64,000 nt of DNA. It comes from Trypanosoma brucei gambiense DAL972. Its lineage: Eukaryota > Euglenozoa > Kinetoplastea > Trypanosomatida > Trypanosomatidae. Location: contig NC_026740.1 of NCBI RefSeq assembly GCF_000210295.1, positions 186,001 through 250,000 of the forward strand, read 5' to 3'. Below, piece by piece: positions 12,901 through 20,521 of the stretch. How positions within the stretch are numbered: the stretch's first letter is position 1; each line of letters opens with the position of its first letter. The position numbers were made by a program, and so were the translations under genes. The notes beneath the pieces were generated by a model. It was not told the origin of the DNA. It did no database searches and saw only the letters and a program-made list of their open reading frames with translations.

Positions 12901-13249
12901 GAATCTCACTGTCCTGCTCGTCTAGATGGGTACGCCAAAAGGGCCGGACCCCCGACACAGATTCAGGTTCCATGTGGTCACCATTTGCACCAGGACCATT
13001 CAACTCTCTCTCACGGCTAAGGCTACTAGCATCACAAACTTTGTTAGCAACAGGAACACCTCCGTGACGCAAGTTATAACGGAAGTTTTCCGGCTTTTGA
13101 AACTCGTATAGCTGCACAGGATCCAACGTTCGATTAATTTCCTTCTCCACTTGTGCAGCAAGATAGGTTTGTGAGACAGTTTTCCCTCTCTCAGTCGACT
13201 GGTATAAGGTCTCAAGAAATTCAGAACTGCTATCCCTCTTCGACTGCAT
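911..13249 (-). CDS. Axonemal dynein heavy chain (inner-arm, single-headed type)
   Basis: This 4112-residue motor protein converts ATP hydrolysis into microtubule sliding in the flagellar axoneme. P-loops of the four nucleotide-binding AAA modules are visible: GPAGTGKT near residue 1400 (AAA1), GQTFSGKS near 1685 (AAA2), GVTGTGKS near 2085 (AAA3) and GMGGTGRQ near 2435 (AAA4). The CFDEFNRI Walker B follows AAA1. A long heptad-rich stalk occupies roughly residues 2690-3000, and a C-terminal dynein domain ends the protein. The length fits inner-arm monomeric dyneins (about 4.0-4.2 thousand residues); outer-arm chains are usually longer. The ATG at 13249 opens a frame unbroken to TAA. The gene stands alone on the minus strand and is the first gene leftward from the strand-switch region. 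Orthology to a particular human DNAH gene cannot be settled by eye. Confidence 0.96.
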   Translation of the reverse strand: MQSKRDSSSEFLETLYQSTERGKTVSQTYLAAQVEKEINRTLDPVQLYEFQKPENFRYNLRHGGVPVANKVCDASSLSRERELNGPGANGDHMEPESVSGVRPFWRTHLDEQDSEILRMIQRAMRPPNKSSVPPVAPDDAAVIRKLKTAEDCITFFAANGSSSHLKYVYLCRAPHVLEFRPYDLCVSPMKRGLEQKEHYIMSATGVVHVRPGHPSEVVSLAEWMRESSLFDVLRKVHFFKTYLVYKAFFRWYKNVRAKDFLNKRRLLSRNLLISKSTFSTPILEVLNASYDLTTHPLVLYEAQGKHDYTIEDFRTQQAKQRQKTSAAFVACMEKIETGVMKLIEVMKSKADVPDINTKEALEQYLLANAIVTGSGSFRSQRKMKSMHDARGEQLQRMRELKRSIVEYSQIDQLIRMVDCVTSETVFRVILSAIKTLYNTLHIQSSQELRSVGFQVLLQPTEDQMLFNPPERAIRTLCTELITECIEVTGSVTRLCSQKRLKGHFTKAPALWVLGGELESDARTLYLQSSILQLVGDDYAQANTKMQAYAVTLPHIHFLEREWSDILAQWEEETGERPLTCSTLFKLYDKIQDAQDTLRVLMASFVGNMLWINAAKLKTEIEPRMRIVRDGIDSTLREITRTAISSLHSYFKQKIQVLNERPGQLSQFAEYVAHYKEVVSETTETEAAVAQADALCDLMDRQQVEFLDDEDKQLRERTLGSVSTAMSLQILFDEARLHAEAFIEENLPFHTQTLEDSVCNVEDECVTIKQILTNSEFVVLTENVEPIIQYLAELNTKLSEIQASETQLTKYAKLFDRPPIDWSTLKEMRSLVFVRREAWTLLDTFMKQREMWFNSPVRELDTAAMEDEVNQLIRRTGALNRQVQEKEYEDEVGQHLLTELQELRAIMPVIHDCGNKHMTDSHWNIVLREATGSDNRYHEGLSLRNLQDLNILEYKEVLSEQVGLATGEWKISNDLDKIKQTWNGISFTTKPYRNRDGVFILDALEDVIQQLDDNQVELQTIMASRFAAPVRDRVEEWIRNLRHVGNVMEEWTNLQKNWMYLEFIFSSDDIKAQLPEESMQFSSVDTLLCLLTMKAHNDKNVYQICTENGVLEQLQQANLNIDYIQKKLEECLETKRAAFPRFYFLSNDELLSILSDVRNPKAVQPHLTKCFDSIASLIFSGDTYSEISGMMSGDGEEVEFEKVVYPIGNVEKWLCQIESMMRASLLMHMRKTVEAYTPEARETWFFNHPAQCIQAVDMVVWTQEVEEAIRAGSLLEYHEHYQQQIFQTVNLVKGSLTKLQRTLVCTLIVLNVHNRDIVYTLHESSVTSLSDFAWAQQLRYYWEATDSVKSGMSVGIHHCDAHLWYGYEYLGNQPRLVITPLTDRAFLTCTSALAMNLGAAPQGPAGTGKTESVKDLGKALARQVVVFNCSDGINYKTMSRMFAGLAQAGAWACFDEFNRIELEVLSVVAQQMLDITSALAQRLESMSFDGHMIKLSRNFGVFITMNPGYAGRTELPDNLKALFRPICMMIPDYALIAEIMFYSEGFKDARTLARKMVQLYKLSSEQLSKQDHYDFGMRAVKSILVLAGGLKRQHPNDDEDMLLIRAMRDANVPKFLRDDTILFMALIKDLFPTVKIEETQSDLLVRYVREDMEKKGLQVVEGLITKTLQLYDTLVVRHGVMLVGQTFSGKSTIMHVVQGALTQIKADGHDPEGNIPLFNTIHIHLLNPKSVTMGELYGQVNEITREWTDGIISNIARTITRVAQELPDRQWIVFDGPVDAIWIENMNTVLDDNKLLCLFNGERIKLPSTATFMFEVQDLAVASPATVSRCGMVFTEPFYVDGGRGWIPLAKSLVTKKATMFPRFRADRVSELLERFLPMSLDFIRKECREWIGSVDAQLAVSCIELLAAFMKTIDEEDLLPPLLRTKEAKPQNDDVYLLPETTYSGVKLVPSEPEEFKAPEIAYEQVSADDETLLDMYFLMSFVWSVGGNLRDDSRERFSAFVKKHFEELLPGKIAADDGNSVYDYVVHKASMRFVTWRHLVPTFCFSPELPYFDLIVPTAETVSVITLFGVLVANSRHVLLNGVTGTGKSLAVMDFVTGTLRGDDPEGPWEYFDTVLSAQSRARDIEDRLDGKLYKLRSNAIGPKPGKRAVFIVDDLNMPALERYGASPPLELLRQLITQGGFYDKRKSPATFKEVHDVVFLTACGVPGGGRNEMTKRLTSRFHLLCQPSFSDHSIRRIFGCILHGFLSAWEQPDVNALSSVLVEAIKECYYLISTEKLPTPKRSHYTFNLRDFSKVVQGIMQVSPTSAPTREILLNVFVHEVSRVFHDRMIDDGDRRWWWKTLSGVSQRVLKMNWDPRLENVIFGDYMRRDRSQYAEIQTGEGLIEVLREYQNGYNIESNGTCELVFFKDAIHHISRICRIFRQPRGHALLVGMGGTGRQSLCKLAAFMCNLAVHEVTITRSFNMAEFRERLKGILMESGCKDNPSVFFLTDNQIVQEEMLEDVNNLLNTGEVPGLMQNEDIDQIVEAVRPLASAAGKKEARNAIFSHFVTLCRNNVHVVLALSPVGEPFRRRLRMFPSLVNCCTIDWFDQWPADALHSVAQHIFSELPLDEEMKNGLIKLCVSIHIDVQNRSEEFFEELHRRNYTTPSSYLELLNCYHQLLSEQEEQTIAQMKRYQAGLDKLQSTQCTVDEMKEQLVQMQPKLLQAAQDTEEIMTKVKLEQESAQVVRTECSKEEEAAMAIRREADGIRAECQAELDKALPILRAAENALAELRPDDIREVKSFQKPAARVVLVLEAVLILLGERDLSWDRAKLVMGRMDFIKDLQNYKKDELTERTIRSIQKYVNNPEFQPQEVAKSSKACKSLSMWVLAINNYYEVVKVVAPKRERLAEAEAKLSVATATLREAQDRLKSIEDKINGLKRDMQENIEKKNKLEADIALTKARLNRSEQLMSGLSREQDRWHSSITFLQDEKLGLPGKVALAAGCIAYLGPFTGPYRKRMLTAWWENCKEFGVPIGNSVFDLTTLVSPAKVSSWSSAGLPQDPVSTENGVIVTKSKRWCLCIDPQGQACAWIRAMERENNLRTIRLSDPSYMRTLENAIRVGLPVLIENVEETVDAALDPVLLRQTYRSQGRLLLKLGDVEIDYDPGFRMYMTSKLPNPHYLPELQIKVTVINFTVTQGGLENQLLTDVVRYECAELEAKASNTQKDISDGKTQLKAIEDRILHLLTSSTGNILDNEPLVRTLSEAKDTSEAVTEALNLAEQTQKDIEVACNRYRPVATRGAVIYTVLSHLARVDHMYQISLDFFKQLFVKSMHRTEKVSDVDERVAILLPAVTLDSYRTVCRGLFERDKPLFVALIFSEIYRQEGIISDAEWEFLLKGSEGRSLVDIDNDSWPVWMTEAAWNELTALSMALPETFGDIKDTIYDNEDDWSTWFESDTAYEWFPSTTQGLTLFQKVLVLKACREDLTSHGLSIVCSHYLGKVFTESPAFDLEACFADSSPTAPIIFVLTAGIDPTVLFTEFAERKGFAEKKLVLSLGQDQGPKAEEMIRRGSKDGWWVYLQNCHVYESWMSTLERCVEKLHISTTLHSDFRLWLTTMPTRNFPVLLLQSGVKVVKEPPKGLKANIRDSFCNEVTPALWDGRPENPTTWRRLLCSLAYFHAVIQERRKFGPLGWNIPYEWNQSDFSASLHTLQVYVPTGVSESVPWSALRYMVGTINYGGRVTDFLDSRALVNILDAFFNENVLQPGQFNITSDGVYCIPEDVESLDAVKEYLADLPAFESPELFGMHSNADIACNRTTARNQLAVMLSVQPRTKGTAGRSPEDKVLEMVSEFQTRLPEAIDKTKAHPDTYQLTEGGVMISLGTVVSQEIDVFNSIIRKLEATLLELKRGIKGEVVMSARLESMFDACLLGQVPQIWHENSYLSRKPLASWFQDTLLRVEFFRDWNDNGMPMSFWISGFFFPQGFLTGVLQAHSRENMIPIDDIRFRTNVTRYEVVEDIVNTPKAGVLIHGLFLEGARFTFEGMSLCESNPRELYTSMPLINLEPQRLKDQDKSKPVYECPVYKTSARAGALSTTGLSTNYVISLDLSPGSSPPEHWIRRGVALLCMLDD

Positions 13250-15358
13250 TGTTTTTTTTGTGCTTCTTCCCTTGACTAGGAGTTTTCAGTTTTGTAAAAT
13301 TTATATCCGATCAAAATGGTGGAGAAAGTTATACACAAATACGCACATACGACGCAAATAATGCAAAAGATACGATGAATGCGCTAACCGCGGAAGCAAG
13401 ATCGGTTCCTCGATCCCATTCGGTGGCACAGAGTCACAGACAACTTTCGCATGCCTCACGTCTGCGCGCAAATGCATGGGGACGGAGACAGCGTGTAGTA
13501 GAGGCAAATGTGGCAAGATACCCAGATGAGTAGATAACCACAATGACTCACAGCAAAATAATAATAACAAAAGTGTCCCGATGGCAAAAACTATACAAAC
13601 ACAGTTGCAATGACGGCAGAATCACCAAAAGAGAAAAATCACTGCAAATAGATTGATGTGATCCTATAAATCAAATATCCCCTTTGACAAAGCGATCCAG
13701 AGACCGCGCAGTCCGTACACAACCAGCCGTTTTCCCAACATATTCGTCTAAAAATAGGCAAGTGTGCCCAATGCATCAACACGGTAATACTGTACCAAAG
13801 GTTTGCCGTGCTGACTCCATCCTAGTATCACAAACAGTCCAGAAATGCAGTCCTACGATACTTAAATCCTGGCCTACATTGAAGAAACCTATAAGTTCAT
13901 GGCATCGATGCCAACCTTCAAGTATGTCACGTCAACGTAAAATGTGAGCCCAACCAGAGCTGGAGAGTCGGCTTCATCCACTCAAACCCACCAAACTTCC
14001 CAGAAAGGGTCAAAAATATATACACTAAATAAGCGAGTAACGAACACAATAGACCGCATGGGACACGCAGAGCTAAAGCAACGGCCCCCAACAAAAAAGA
14101 AAAAGACAAACACCCCAAGCACGGTGCACGGACCAACACCAAACCACTTTCGCTCATTGAAAACTGGGGGAAGCCTGCGGTAACTTAGTTTCCAGCGCAA
14201 CTGGGAGAAGTAGAACAATGACACTTACGAAAAGCACGTTCTGGTAGGCTCCACCTAGACCAAAAGGGATGCCGATACGTCATTGCTCTGGTCGGGTGGA
14301 GCAATCCATCGACAATGTGAGGGAGGGGGAGAGGAAATAGGCAACCGTACTTCTCTCGATCCCCTATTCGACAAACTCGGCACTTTAAATCTCAACGACT
14401 GCCTCAGGTGCAATTATCCATTTACAAATGGCATTCGACCCACCTGCCATCATCCAGTAGTACCTCAGTTGAAGCAAAAAGAACACAACAAGCAGGTGAT
14501 CAAGGCACCCAGGAGACACAGTAGACATGCGGAACCCGCAGCACAACGAGAAAACCACAGCGACAATCCCAGGGACCACAACAACTGGAATCAAGGACCC
14601 TCCACCAACCAGCGGAACATCAGCAAGGGACACTACACACTACTAACCTCCGCAAACCACACTCCTCTCACGCATACACATAGCACAGCGGCATCGCCTG
14701 ACCACGCCAGGCGCCTTCCCATGGTGTTGCAACGCAGCGTCATCTTCCACAGTGAAAAATGTCGCAGCAGGACCCTCCAGGAAAGCCGGAGTGACGTGGT
14801 CGAGGCGGTCACACCTAAAGCGGAGCGGACCGTCATACTCGAAATGTGAAACAGTATCACCGACACCGAGGCCCCCAGCCTGGCACTCAGTAGAGAAAGT
14901 GCCCATGACCCCCACCCCTCTTTTTCAGCGCAGAAGCCAAGAACAGCTGACGTCCCAGCGTCAGAAGAATAAGACGGAGGAATATGCCGCCGGTAAAGGA
15001 GGCAGCTCCTCTTGGAGAACTAGCTATTGAATAGAACGGCACGACCGGGTTTTTTGAGGAAGCGAAAACCGTGGAGTGGAACGGGTCCGTCCGTTCCAGA
15101 ATGCCACACCCGTAGCAAGAAACGGGACCCTTGCCTCCCGTTGCTGAAAGGACTGATTTGGCTGAGCGAGGAGGCCCGAACAATTGGTAGTCGCGAGAAG
15201 GGGTACGTTGTGAAAGGAACCATTCGGATTCAAGGAACTACTAACAAACTACAACGCAAGGTCCTCCCTAGATTAGTGCGTGTTAGTGGATATGGGGTTG
15301 CAACCCCGACAAAAATGGGGGCGTCAAAGCGGTGGTACCTAGTGAATTGATTCGGTAC

Positions 15359-15373
15359 TTTTTTTTCTTTTTT
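15359..15373 (-). repeat. Poly(A) tail of the retroposon
   Basis: Eight T, one C and six T on the plus strand form an A-rich tail on the minus strand. It sits just past the 3' end of the element's coding relic, as expected after target-primed reverse transcription. Confidence 0.6.
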
Positions 15374-15538
15374 GAATTTTCTTCGTGGCCCTGTGTGAGC
15401 CCGCTCGTTTCGCTGAAGCTCTCGACTCCAACCGCAAAGCGTGTTCCACGTTGCTGTTAGGGGGGTTCGTGGTCGATAACCCCTTTGTTGTTAGTATCGC
15501 GTGCCTCCATTCACCTTTTGCTTTCTGTGTTAGAGCCC

Positions 15539-16402
15539 TCACAGTCGGTAGATGGAGCAGAGAGCTCCCTGCAACAGGCTCATTCCAAGAACGTCTGCCA
15601 GCCATTTCAGCAGCCGTTGCAGTCCTATCTCTAATGCTACGCATTCCGCTCTGTAACTGCATGAGAGTTCCCCTGCTCCGGTTTTGGGTGCGCAAATCAG
15701 CGTGTTGTTTCTATAGAGCAGGGCAGATGCTCCGGACTTCTCACCGAGGGACACGGATCCATCAGTCCACAATTCGTAGTGCTCTCGCCGCGGTGGCTCC
15801 TTCCCCCTCCGTGCAAAATGCCGTTCAATCCACTTTTCGGAAGCCTCCCTTTTGACATCGTCAGGGTCATCAGCGCACACAGGCTTTATCTGCGTGTGAA
15901 ATATCGGTCGGCAGCTGTGGCGGAGCGTCGATGTCTCTAGTGGGTGCTCGCGTGGCTCAATGTGGAGGTGGGGGTAGGACCGCATGATGCGGGAATGTAA
16001 GACTCTGACTGGGTGTTTGCTGTGGTATACTTCCTCAGCACTGCGGCGCAAGCATCCGCCTCGTGACTCACACATCGGCATGAATTTCATGCTGCGCACA
16101 AGAGTGGCCGTCTTCAGTGACAGGAGGTTTGCTTCCAGCAGAGAGTCCTCTTTGTGTGTCCCATGCGGTATACCAGCTATGATTCGACTGGCTTTGTGTT
16201 GTGCTGATGCAAGGAGGTCGCGACTTCGTTCCGAAGCGTCCCAGTACCATACCTCAATACCATACATGGTGTGTGCCTGTAAGAGGTAAAAGGGCTGCAG
16301 AAACTCGTGTGCTGAGCCCTGCGTGAAAGTAGATATTGCTCCTATTTGAAGTGACCTCAGGCCAATTTTTTTCGTATTGTCTGCATAGCGCGCCTTGCCA
16401 TT
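15539..16402 (-). pseudogene. ingi ORF relic: post-RT region and RNase H domain
   Basis: The minus frame is open from just after a stop at 16405-16403 down to 15539. It contains YGIEVWYWDASERSRD, the conserved segment after the RT domain in ingi/L1Tc proteins, followed about 150 residues later by the RNase H start ELWTDGSVSLGEKSGA, with the first catalytic Asp, and then SYRAECVALEIGLQRLL with the catalytic Glu. The frame then leaves the RNase H pattern around LLKWL and ends, so the rest of RNase H and the C-terminal region are missing or out of frame. There is little drift in the preserved stretch, which suggests this 3' part is younger or better conserved than the upstream part. No functional enzyme is expected. 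Confidence 0.9.
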
Positions 16403-17572
16403 TCAATTATGCAATGGAGTATCATAAAGAGAAACTTTTCAAGTTCTTTCAAGTCCCGCCCACACTCCATCGGCGTTTGGCGTGAGCTGTATTCATTTCA
16501 CAGAATCAAAGGATGTGCTTTTCATCTGCGTTAGGTAAACTTCCATTAGGCACTCTCAAGACAATGGTGCCACCATGTCCACTTACCTCCGCAGTGTGTG
16601 TTTGATTGTTTCCTTCTTCGTTTGAGGAAGCAGCAGCGTTAGGTTATGTGCCACTGCCCGACGCTCAACTGCTTCGTTTCCTGTACTGAGCTCAGCATGC
16701 CCCATGGCGCCGAAGGCTTTTCACCACTGACAAATACCACAACCATACACGATGTTGGTAAGGCGCGGCTAAGGAATCCTGTTTAGTTTGGAAACCATTT
16801 TGCTGTGCATAAACTTTGTCCAGTCCCTAACTGTTGTGGTGCGAGCTGGGCTTCAGTTATTCTTTCCCTCAATCTTCATGGAGAGCTCGTGAATGCCACT
16901 AGTTCATTTGTATTTTAATATTTCTTCTTCTTACCATCTTTCTGGATATGTAGAGGAACTCCACACTTCCATGCTGTTGGTGCAATTCCTTTCTGTGCAT
17001 TCATATCGAACTGTTTAAGCACCAGTATTGGCATTGTGTGATCGAAGTAACGCAGTCACTCTCCGTGCAAGCGATTGTGGGCCGTCACTGAGGTATGAAG
17101 TGTTTATTTTAGCGATTTTTCGGGTCCATCACTCATTGTTGGTTGGAATTCGGCGGCCTCCGTTTGTCTCAGCGACTTTGTGTCTGAGCTGCCATATATA
17201 TCTTCTTATGTGATGCATGTGCTGCAACAAAATGTCGGGCCTTCCGAAAATCTCTGATAGCAGCGTCACCTACTGTGAGTGCCGTAATCATTGGGTGCTT
17301 GGCGATCGCAGCGAATAAGCATTCCTGATGCGCCAGTTGCAGCGGTTCTGTACTTCGTCTTGTGCGGGCGGCACGAAACACTTACGGGTCGCGTACGGTC
17401 CAGCTACTCTCACACAATGATGTCCAGTTTCTTCCTATTCGACCAGTGGCGACACCCCACGATCTTCCTATGAAGGCCAGTAAGCTAAGGCGTCAAGTGC
17501 TGTGGTGTGACTCTGCTCCCTTAGGGAACACCTTCGTCGGTTCCAAAACTTGCGGCGCAGATCAGGTGTTTT

Positions 17573-18499
17573 TCAAATTCGTCTCTTCATCATATTCTGA
17601 CCACCCCACAGAGTCACCAGGCAGGACTGTGAAGTGTTCTCCATTTGGCTTTGATCCATGAGCCTGTGATAGTGCTTTGACGCTGAAGGTTCAGGATGTC
17701 CGTTTTGTTTCGGCAACCATGTTGAAGAACATATGGTGGTGGCGACCACCTGCCTACTACGATGATTTCGCATGTAACGGTCAATTCCTTGACAGTGGCA
17801 TATAAGTGTTGCCCTTCCGTGCTGTCGCGTGTGCACGGTAAATTCGGTAGTGTTACAGAACGGAAAATTGTTATTTATGCACCACTTTATAAGGGACCAA
17901 TGCCTGGTGTTCGGTGGGGGTTGCGTGATCTCACGCCAAGGCGCATGCATTAGAATTCGTGTCGACATGTTGCGGGCGCCGACCTGCTTTTTGCTCAAAG
18001 GTTGGATATGGTGAGCATACGACGTCGTGGCAGCGGCAATTGGCATCTTTCTAGTTGGTTGCATTCCGGAGTGCACATGCCCGGTGCATTCAATGATGGT
18101 ACCGGCCGCCTCTGTCATCAGATCTTCCCCAGCGAGTGTGTGTAAGTCGCCGCCGTCACGGTTGTAGGCTATGCTATGACGTTGGCGACCGGAAATGCTA
18201 AAGTGCCCCGGGTTTCTTTTGTCGTCTTTGCTGTACTCGGCTGACAGAAGACCATCTTTTCGTAATTGAGGTTTTTGCGGAGTATTGATTTCTTTCCTTT
18301 TGGAACTCTGCGCAGTTCCTCCGCTTTTCGCGTGAGGGTAGGCCTGAGTCGTCCTTCGAATCACAGGACGGCGGCACCTCACTCCGGAAAATATTCGTGG
18401 CGGCGCGGTACCGCGTTCGCAGTGACTGGGAAGGAAGAAAAGCGGTGCTCTGGCGCGGCACGGCTGGTCCCTCTGCGTTGCCCTGGCATCTGTGGACAT
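17573..18499 (-). pseudogene. ingi ORF relic: APE-like endonuclease region
   Basis: A 308-codon minus frame contains segments resembling the apurinic-like endonuclease of ingi/L1Tc elements: GGDLHTLAGEDL matches the GGG-L-TLVREDL region, and SLIKWCINNNFPFCNTTEFT then HTRQHGRAT match the stretch before the final catalytic motif of these nucleases. The terminal SDH signature is not recognisable and the central GDFN motif is lost, so the domain is dead. An overlapping minus frame (18198-18611) probably carries the frameshifted beginning. The assignment rests on visual similarity. Confidence 0.6.
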
Positions 18500-19375
18500 T
18501 TGAAGACGGTGTTCTGTGGGTCCAGAGCCCTATCGGCTGGCGTCTGCCCCTGAAAATGCGAGGTAAGAGAGTGAGCGGCGCCGCGTTGGATGGGTAGGAG
18601 GGTCGCACCATGGAATTGATGTGTGTGATGGCCTTCCTGCCTTAGCCGATTCCAGTGGAGGTTCTCGGAGGTGATGAGTTTTTACTTTCGAACTGACTAC
18701 ATGCCGCAGCATGGGCGTTCATCGACCGCTGGACTCTAGCAGCCGTGGGGCGTGCTGATTTCGGGAGGAGCAACGAGTGCCGAAGCCTCCCCGAAACATC
18801 CTCAGTTCGGGTCGGACACGGCAGCTGCTCCCCGCTCCGGTTGAGGCGTTGCTGCGCTTTCGAATCGTCGGCGGTTAAGGGGTTCTAGCCCCACGTGAAA
18901 GAGACCACTTGTCAATACGATCGCCGCCGGTTTCGGCTAACCATTCTGATTGTGCTTTGCAGTGCGTCACTTGCCACGCTACTGCTTCAGAGCGTGGCTG
19001 CTCCGGAAGGGTTTTTGGCGAGCCCCCTGGCGGTTGTTTTCACGCTGGCGTTAATCGGACATGATCCCCCGTTTGTTGTCTGATAACGGAGGTAGCGAAA
19101 GAGCATGTGGTGTCGTCACATGGGAATAAGGGGAGCGGCGCCAGGCATTTTGCTGTGCAAACCCCTCTTTGTTATACAGTTTGCTGTCTCCTTTCCCATT
19201 GGGGTGCTGATGAAGTGCCGAAGAATGATCTTGTGAGGTAGGGGCGACTTTACTAGTCGGGGGAGGTGTCTGCTCTATTACTCTGGAGGTGTAACGCGTA
19301 AGTTAGGTGGATGTTGGCGCGTATGCTGGTAGTATTTCAATGTGGTGCAAAATTTTTTGTTTTCCTCCAGCGAAG

Positions 19376-19792
19376 TTATAAGTGCTCTATGAGCGTGCGG
19401 GTTCTGGGGATGTAAGAATCTGTGTGAACGGATTGTGTTTGGATGGGAGTCGCACATTTTCTCTTCGAGAGAGTGTTGGGAGGTTTGCTCCTTTTTATTC
19501 CCTTTGTCTGAACAGCAGGAGTTTTCTGATTCTTTGTGGCTGGCCTCTTTTGCTCATCAAGTGTTATTATTATTTTTTTAATTTCATCGCCTACGGTATG
19601 TGGACGGGGAGCTGTGCTGATATCACCGCGCTGCCGTGTTTCGCTTCGTACTTGTTCATTGTTTTGCCGTCTTATCACTCTACGAACCGTACCTCGTGGA
19701 TGGTGAGCAGTCTTGTTAGCTGCTTCGTTGCCCGAGGTAAAAGGTACGCGCTGCTTTTGGGTCGATGAAGTCCCTGCGTTAGGGGGATTCAC
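19376..19792 (-). pseudogene. Possible further retroposon scrap (RNase H-like)
   Basis: A 138-codon minus frame directly after a stop contains GNEAANKTA, resembling the GNEAADxxA motif near the end of RNase H in ingi/L1Tc elements. No other element signature adjoins it, and there is no ATG at the frame start. It may be a chance match. Confidence 0.25.
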
Positions 19793-20511
19793 TCACGCTG
19801 TGTTAGTCGTGAAGATGCGCTTCCGCTGCATTTCTTGGGGCAAACGTGTCTGGAAAAGAAACTCCCCCGACTCACTTGATCGTTTGGGCTCCGCTGTGGT
19901 AGGTCGCAGCACATAGCCACGATTTTGCCTTCATAAAATATCTTCGTGTCAAGGAGTTGAACTCGGAAACACTAAAGGAGGTGCGGAAAATGCTAATATA
20001 CAGTGCTGTTCCGCTTCGTTTGCTCGCGTGCTCGCGTGAAGCGGGCCGATATTGAATGCGTGCCAAAACATGGGTTAAGTTGTCGTGTGTTTCGTCCTTT
20101 CCTCTTATCTTGTGCCCTGTCCCACGCTGTGCGACCTTACATTGTGACTGTTGATTGGATAAATTGGGTATCGTGATGAAGGGAGTGTACCACTCCTTAC
20201 GTAGGTTTACATCTGGGCTACTCTTCACTTTGATGCTGCCATTTTTTCGCTCTTACTGGGCAGTGATTCCCGTGCACTTAGCACCGAAACAATCGTATTT
20301 CAACATTTGAGAACTAACTCATAAATATAGCTTTTTTGTCCAAGATCGGTCCTTTATTTTTTAATGTTATACAAACTGTTGATTTATTTAAAATATGAAC
20401 GGTCATCCCAGTTATCAGAGCTTTTATGCTTGTGCTCGTTGTTAAATTCAGCTCCACCTTTGTTCAAGTCGCTGAAAGGTATTTCACTCTTCTTATTTTC
20501 CTCTTTTGGTT

Positions 20512-20513
20512 AG
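20512..20513 (+). promoter_or_regulatory. Probable trans-splice acceptor for the CCCH gene
   Basis: A pyrimidine-rich tract (about 20481-20510) is followed by TAG, nine bases before the ATG at 20522. This argues against the in-frame upstream ATG at 20426, because that ATG precedes the tract and would be lost on splicing. Confidence 0.65.
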
Positions 20514-20521
20514 TAGTAGCG

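Larger units (their letters stand above)
15359..18700 (-). mobile_element. Degenerate ingi-like non-LTR retroposon (DIRE type)
   Basis: Read on the minus strand, this region has the order of an ingi/L1Tc-clade element: an APE-like endonuclease region (about 18.4-17.6 kb), a decayed stretch where reverse transcriptase should be (17.5-16.4 kb), the region after the RT ending in RNase H (16.4-15.5 kb), and an A-rich tail (15373-15359). Stops and frameshifts break every part. It is shorter than the 5.2 kb full-length ingi known from T. brucei: the part following RNase H is almost absent and the RT section is compressed, so internal deletions are likely. The 5' boundary near 18700 is approximate. 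I could not identify target-site duplications. Such relics are known to collect at strand-switch regions and RHS loci. Confidence 0.8.
13250..20521. other. Divergent strand-switch region, likely RNA polymerase II start region
   Basis: The dynein gene is transcribed leftward and all genes from 20522 onward rightward, so this 7.3 kb gap is where two polycistronic units diverge. In trypanosomes such regions are known sites of broad, TATA-less polymerase II initiation marked by variant histones; that is established for the group and inferred here. No intact gene is present. About half is occupied by a degenerate minus-strand retroposon (about 15.36-18.7 kb). Bases 13250-15358 hold only short open frames, the longest with no early ATG. 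Bases 18700-20500 hold one short frame faintly like RNase H. I found no tRNA with recognisable A and B boxes. Confidence 0.8.

Noticed and set aside
1106..13067. Many plus-strand frames of 60-165 codons opposite the dynein gene
   Set aside because: They are antisense shadows of a strongly conserved coding sequence, with no splice acceptors in suitable places.
16370..16402. Minus-strand RYADNT resembling the YADD motif of reverse transcriptase
   Set aside because: It lies only about 45 residues before the post-RT segment, whereas the catalytic motif should be far upstream; chance or rearranged remnant.
18870..18890. GGGGTTCTAGCCCC, considered as a tRNA T-arm
   Set aside because: The loop is six bases rather than seven and there is no matching D-arm, anticodon arm or acceptor stem.
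20426..20521. 32-codon N-terminal extension of the CCCH protein
   Set aside because: The ATG at 20426 precedes the polypyrimidine tract and AG at 20512-20513, so it should not be in the mature mRNA.
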